This document shows positions 61,701 to 64,000 of a DNA stretch of 64,000 bases, one piece after another. The position numbers were made by a program, and so were the translations under genes. Each line of letters starts with the position of its first letter. The first letter of the stretch is position 1. Source of the DNA: Celoporthe dispersa. Its lineage: Eukaryota; Ascomycota; Sordariomycetes; Diaporthales; Cryphonectriaceae. The notes under the pieces were generated by a model. The model had not been told where the DNA came from and did no database searches. It saw nothing but the letters and a program-made list of their open reading frames with translations. The stretch is from assembly GCA_016584495.1 (NCBI GenBank), contig WAID01000008.1:248001-312000 (forward strand), in the 5' to 3' direction.

Positions 61701-64000
61701 GAAGCACAGTTTGAGGACGGTAAGCAGATTGAGCCCAAGATTTATGCCCCGGTGCTCCCGATGGTCCTCTGCAACGGCGCTGATGGTATCGGAACTGGAT
61801 GGAGCACATCCATTCCCAACTACCATCCCATGGACATCATCAAGAATCTGAAGAGGCGCATGGGCCGCCTTGATGGCCCATCTGAGGAGGCTGCCTTTGA
61901 GACCATGACTCCGTGGTTCCGGGGCTGGAAGGGTCAGGCTGAACCAGAAGGCCCTGGCAGATACAAGTTCAACGGTATCGCCACACAGGAAAAAGCCAAA
62001 TGAAGTCCTCGTCACCGAACTGCCCGTCCGTACATGGACAGACGACTTCAAGGCGAGACTGGAGCAGATCATCCGAGGCGACAAGGGTCTCTCCTGGATC
62101 AAGGACTACAAGGAGTTCAACGACCACCGCAACGTTCACTTTGAGATTCAGATAGATGACAAGGTCATCAAGAAGGCTCTCGAGGACAATGATCTGCTCG
62201 AGAAGTTCAAGCTGACCAAGTCCATCGGTACCACGAACCTGGTGGCCTTTGATCCACGGGGTCAGATCCGCAAATACGACAACGTTGAGCAGATCCTGGA
62301 AGAATTCTACGTGTACCGTTTCGAGCTGTACACCGAACGAAGGGTAAGTCTCCCTTGCATCATCACACTCCAACCACTGGGCGTGGCGCTGACCTCACTT
62401 AGACATACTGGCTTAATGTTCTTGACGATGAGTACGAGAAGCTGAAGAACATGGCACGCTTCATCGAGGAGATCATCAATGGCAAGATCGTCGTCTCCAA
62501 GAAGAAGAAGGCCGTTCTGGTGCAAGAACTTCGCGCAGCCAAGTACAGGCCGTTCCCCAAGGGCCAGATTGGCAACAAGGTCAAGAATACGGATGAGGAG
62601 ATGGACCAGGACCAGGACGATGAGGCGGCCAAGGACGACGAGGAGGCCAGCACCAGTATCCCCGGTTCTGGAGACTACGATTATCTGCTTTCGGTCAGTG
62701 CATAACTCTCCTGTGCTTCTGCTGACCTACCGTACTGACGTTCTCAGATGCAAATCTACTCTCTGACCCTCGAACGCCTCGAGCGGCTGAAGAAACAAAT
62801 CGCCGACAAGAAGGCCGAGAAGGACGAGCTCGAAGCGCTCGACGAGAAGGACCTCTGGTGCAGGGATCTCGATGCCTTTGTCGAGGAATGGGAGAACCAG
62901 ATGCGCCTGGACGACGAGATCCGCAGCAACATCAGAAAGATGGGCCGCCGCGTCTCCAAGAAGATTGGTGCTGGCAAGGGCGGCAAGCGCTCCAAGAAAG
63001 ATGATGACGACTACGACCCGGGCAGCAAGTCCAAGGCCAGGTCCAACATGAAGACCGGGCGGACCGTGAAGACAATCATGGAGCCTCCTGTCAAGACCAC
63101 CGCTCAGCAGCGCTTCGCATCACAATTCTCCCAGGCATCAAAGCCCCCGGCCACGGGCACTGATGGAGCAGGCTCTGATGATGATGATTTCACGACGGAG
63201 TCGTTCAAGAGGGAGGTTCCGGAGGACAAGCCTGTTCGCGCAAAGAAGCCTACTATTCTTCTGGACTTGTCGGATGAGGATGACGACTTTGCCTCGCTCG
63301 AGGAGCCCGAGCCAATGCCCGAGCCTGCCAAGGTCCCCGCGGCAGAACCCTCCCCAGCGGATGTCTCTGACGGCGACGTTGGCTCATTCGATACCGTCAG
63401 CAGGCCCAAGCCCAAGCCTAGGGCGGCCACCGCGAAGAAGCCATCTCCGATGGAGATATCTGAGGAGGAGCAGGAGGAGGAGGAGGAGGAGGAGGAGGGC
63501 GACGACGACGACGATGACTTCGTCGCCCCAAGCAAGAGCAACGCCAGGGCCAAGGCAGCACCAGCAAAGAAGCCGTCTCCTGTGGTGGACCTCTCCGACG
63601 AGGAGGAGGAAAGCAAGCCCAAAGGCAGGTCCAAGGCAGCACCGGCCAAGAAGACGTCTCCGGTGATCGATCTCTCAGATGACGATGACGAGGAGTTCGC
63701 GGCGCCGAGCAAGCCGAAGGGCAAGCCCAAGGCAGCAAACGCAAAGAAGCCGTCTCCAGTGACGTCTGCTGAGCCCGAGGAGGAGTCAGAACCTGAGGTT
63801 GAGGAGGTCAGACCGACCACCGGCCGCAGCAAACGTGCAGCTGCCTCCAAAGCCAAGAAGTGGGCTTTCGACACCGACGAAGAGTCGGAGAGCGACGGTG
63901 ACAACATGATCGGGGACGTCGGCGCCCTGGTCCGGGGCATCGGCGAGCCTGCCGCGAACCCGAAGAATGGCAGACTTAGTCTATTTGCCATGTCGCGATC
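58791..64000 (+). CDS. TOP2: DNA topoisomerase II, cut by the window end, two frameshifts
   Basis: ATP-dependent nuclear enzyme passing one duplex through another. Exons 58791-58859, 58990-62343, 62403-62693 and 62748 to beyond 64000. The GHKL ATPase has GGRNGYGAKLCNVFS; the TOPRIM domain has EGDSARGLAVAG, PLRGKMLNVRDA and DQDHDGSHIKG; the active Tyr lies in ARYIFTRLSPFARRVF; GADGIGTGWSTSIPNYHP follows. Two single-base breaks: C run 59171-59177 (one missing) in the N-terminal linker, and AAAAA 61990-61994 (one extra) before PNEVLVTELPV. The C-terminal tail is Lys-, acidic- and Ser/Pro-rich with repeated KKxSPVxDLSDxEE units. The last conserved tail element seen is GRLSLFAMSR; the stop codon is outside. 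The acceptor at 58989 was chosen because it alone keeps phase. Confidence 0.95.

Overview
This is nuclear DNA of a filamentous ascomycete, most likely a Sordariomycete. The evidence is GC-rich genes with short GT-AG introns (many with CTAAC-like branch sites), typical fungal gene families, and a block of AT-rich, stop-riddled transposon DNA of the kind left by repeat-induced point mutation (RIP). I cannot fix the genus. All gene models below were built by hand from reading frame, splice consensus and family motifs; no transcript or database search was available.

Positions 1 to about 8930 are AT-rich and gene-poor. They hold the decayed 3' half of a Ty3/gypsy chromovirus (RNase H, integrase, chromodomain; about 1-2100, + strand), an unidentified second relic (about 2690-4540), short diverged direct repeats, a 23-bp tandem repeat with a palindromic core (5400-5560), a 42-bp tandem repeat (6904-7029), and a weak minus-strand transposase-tail-like relic (about 8200-8700). 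Composition changes abruptly near 8930.

From about 9.2 kb to the right edge lie 17 protein-coding genes. In order: phospholipase D (+), two-thioredoxin-domain ER membrane protein (-), tyrosyl-DNA phosphodiesterase Tdp1 (+), acyl-CoA-binding protein (-), ribonuclease T2 (+), Sec62 (-), small multi-pass membrane protein (+), disordered Pro/Ser/Arg-rich protein (+), membrane-anchored histidine acid phosphatase/phytase (+), single-pass Gly-rich membrane protein (+), inositol monophosphatase (+), LPxEIR/F-box-like protein (-), DHA1-type MFS transporter (+), Cns1/TTC4-type Hsp90 cochaperone (+), Xbp1-like APSES transcription factor (-), aldo-keto reductase (-), and DNA topoisomerase II (+, cut by the window end). 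This is ordinary housekeeping and secretory content, not a cluster. Long gene-free stretches (2-5 kb) with microsatellites separate several genes, the longest upstream of the APSES factor.

Two things stand out. First, about 14 single-base indels, nearly all in short homopolymers, break at least nine conserved genes. This pattern looks like consensus error in the assembly rather than gene decay, and every model becomes an exact multiple of three once they are allowed for. Second, two genes appear to contain very small exons: 11 nt in phospholipase D and 4 nt in the MFS transporter, both flanked by good splice sites and both needed to keep conserved motifs in frame.
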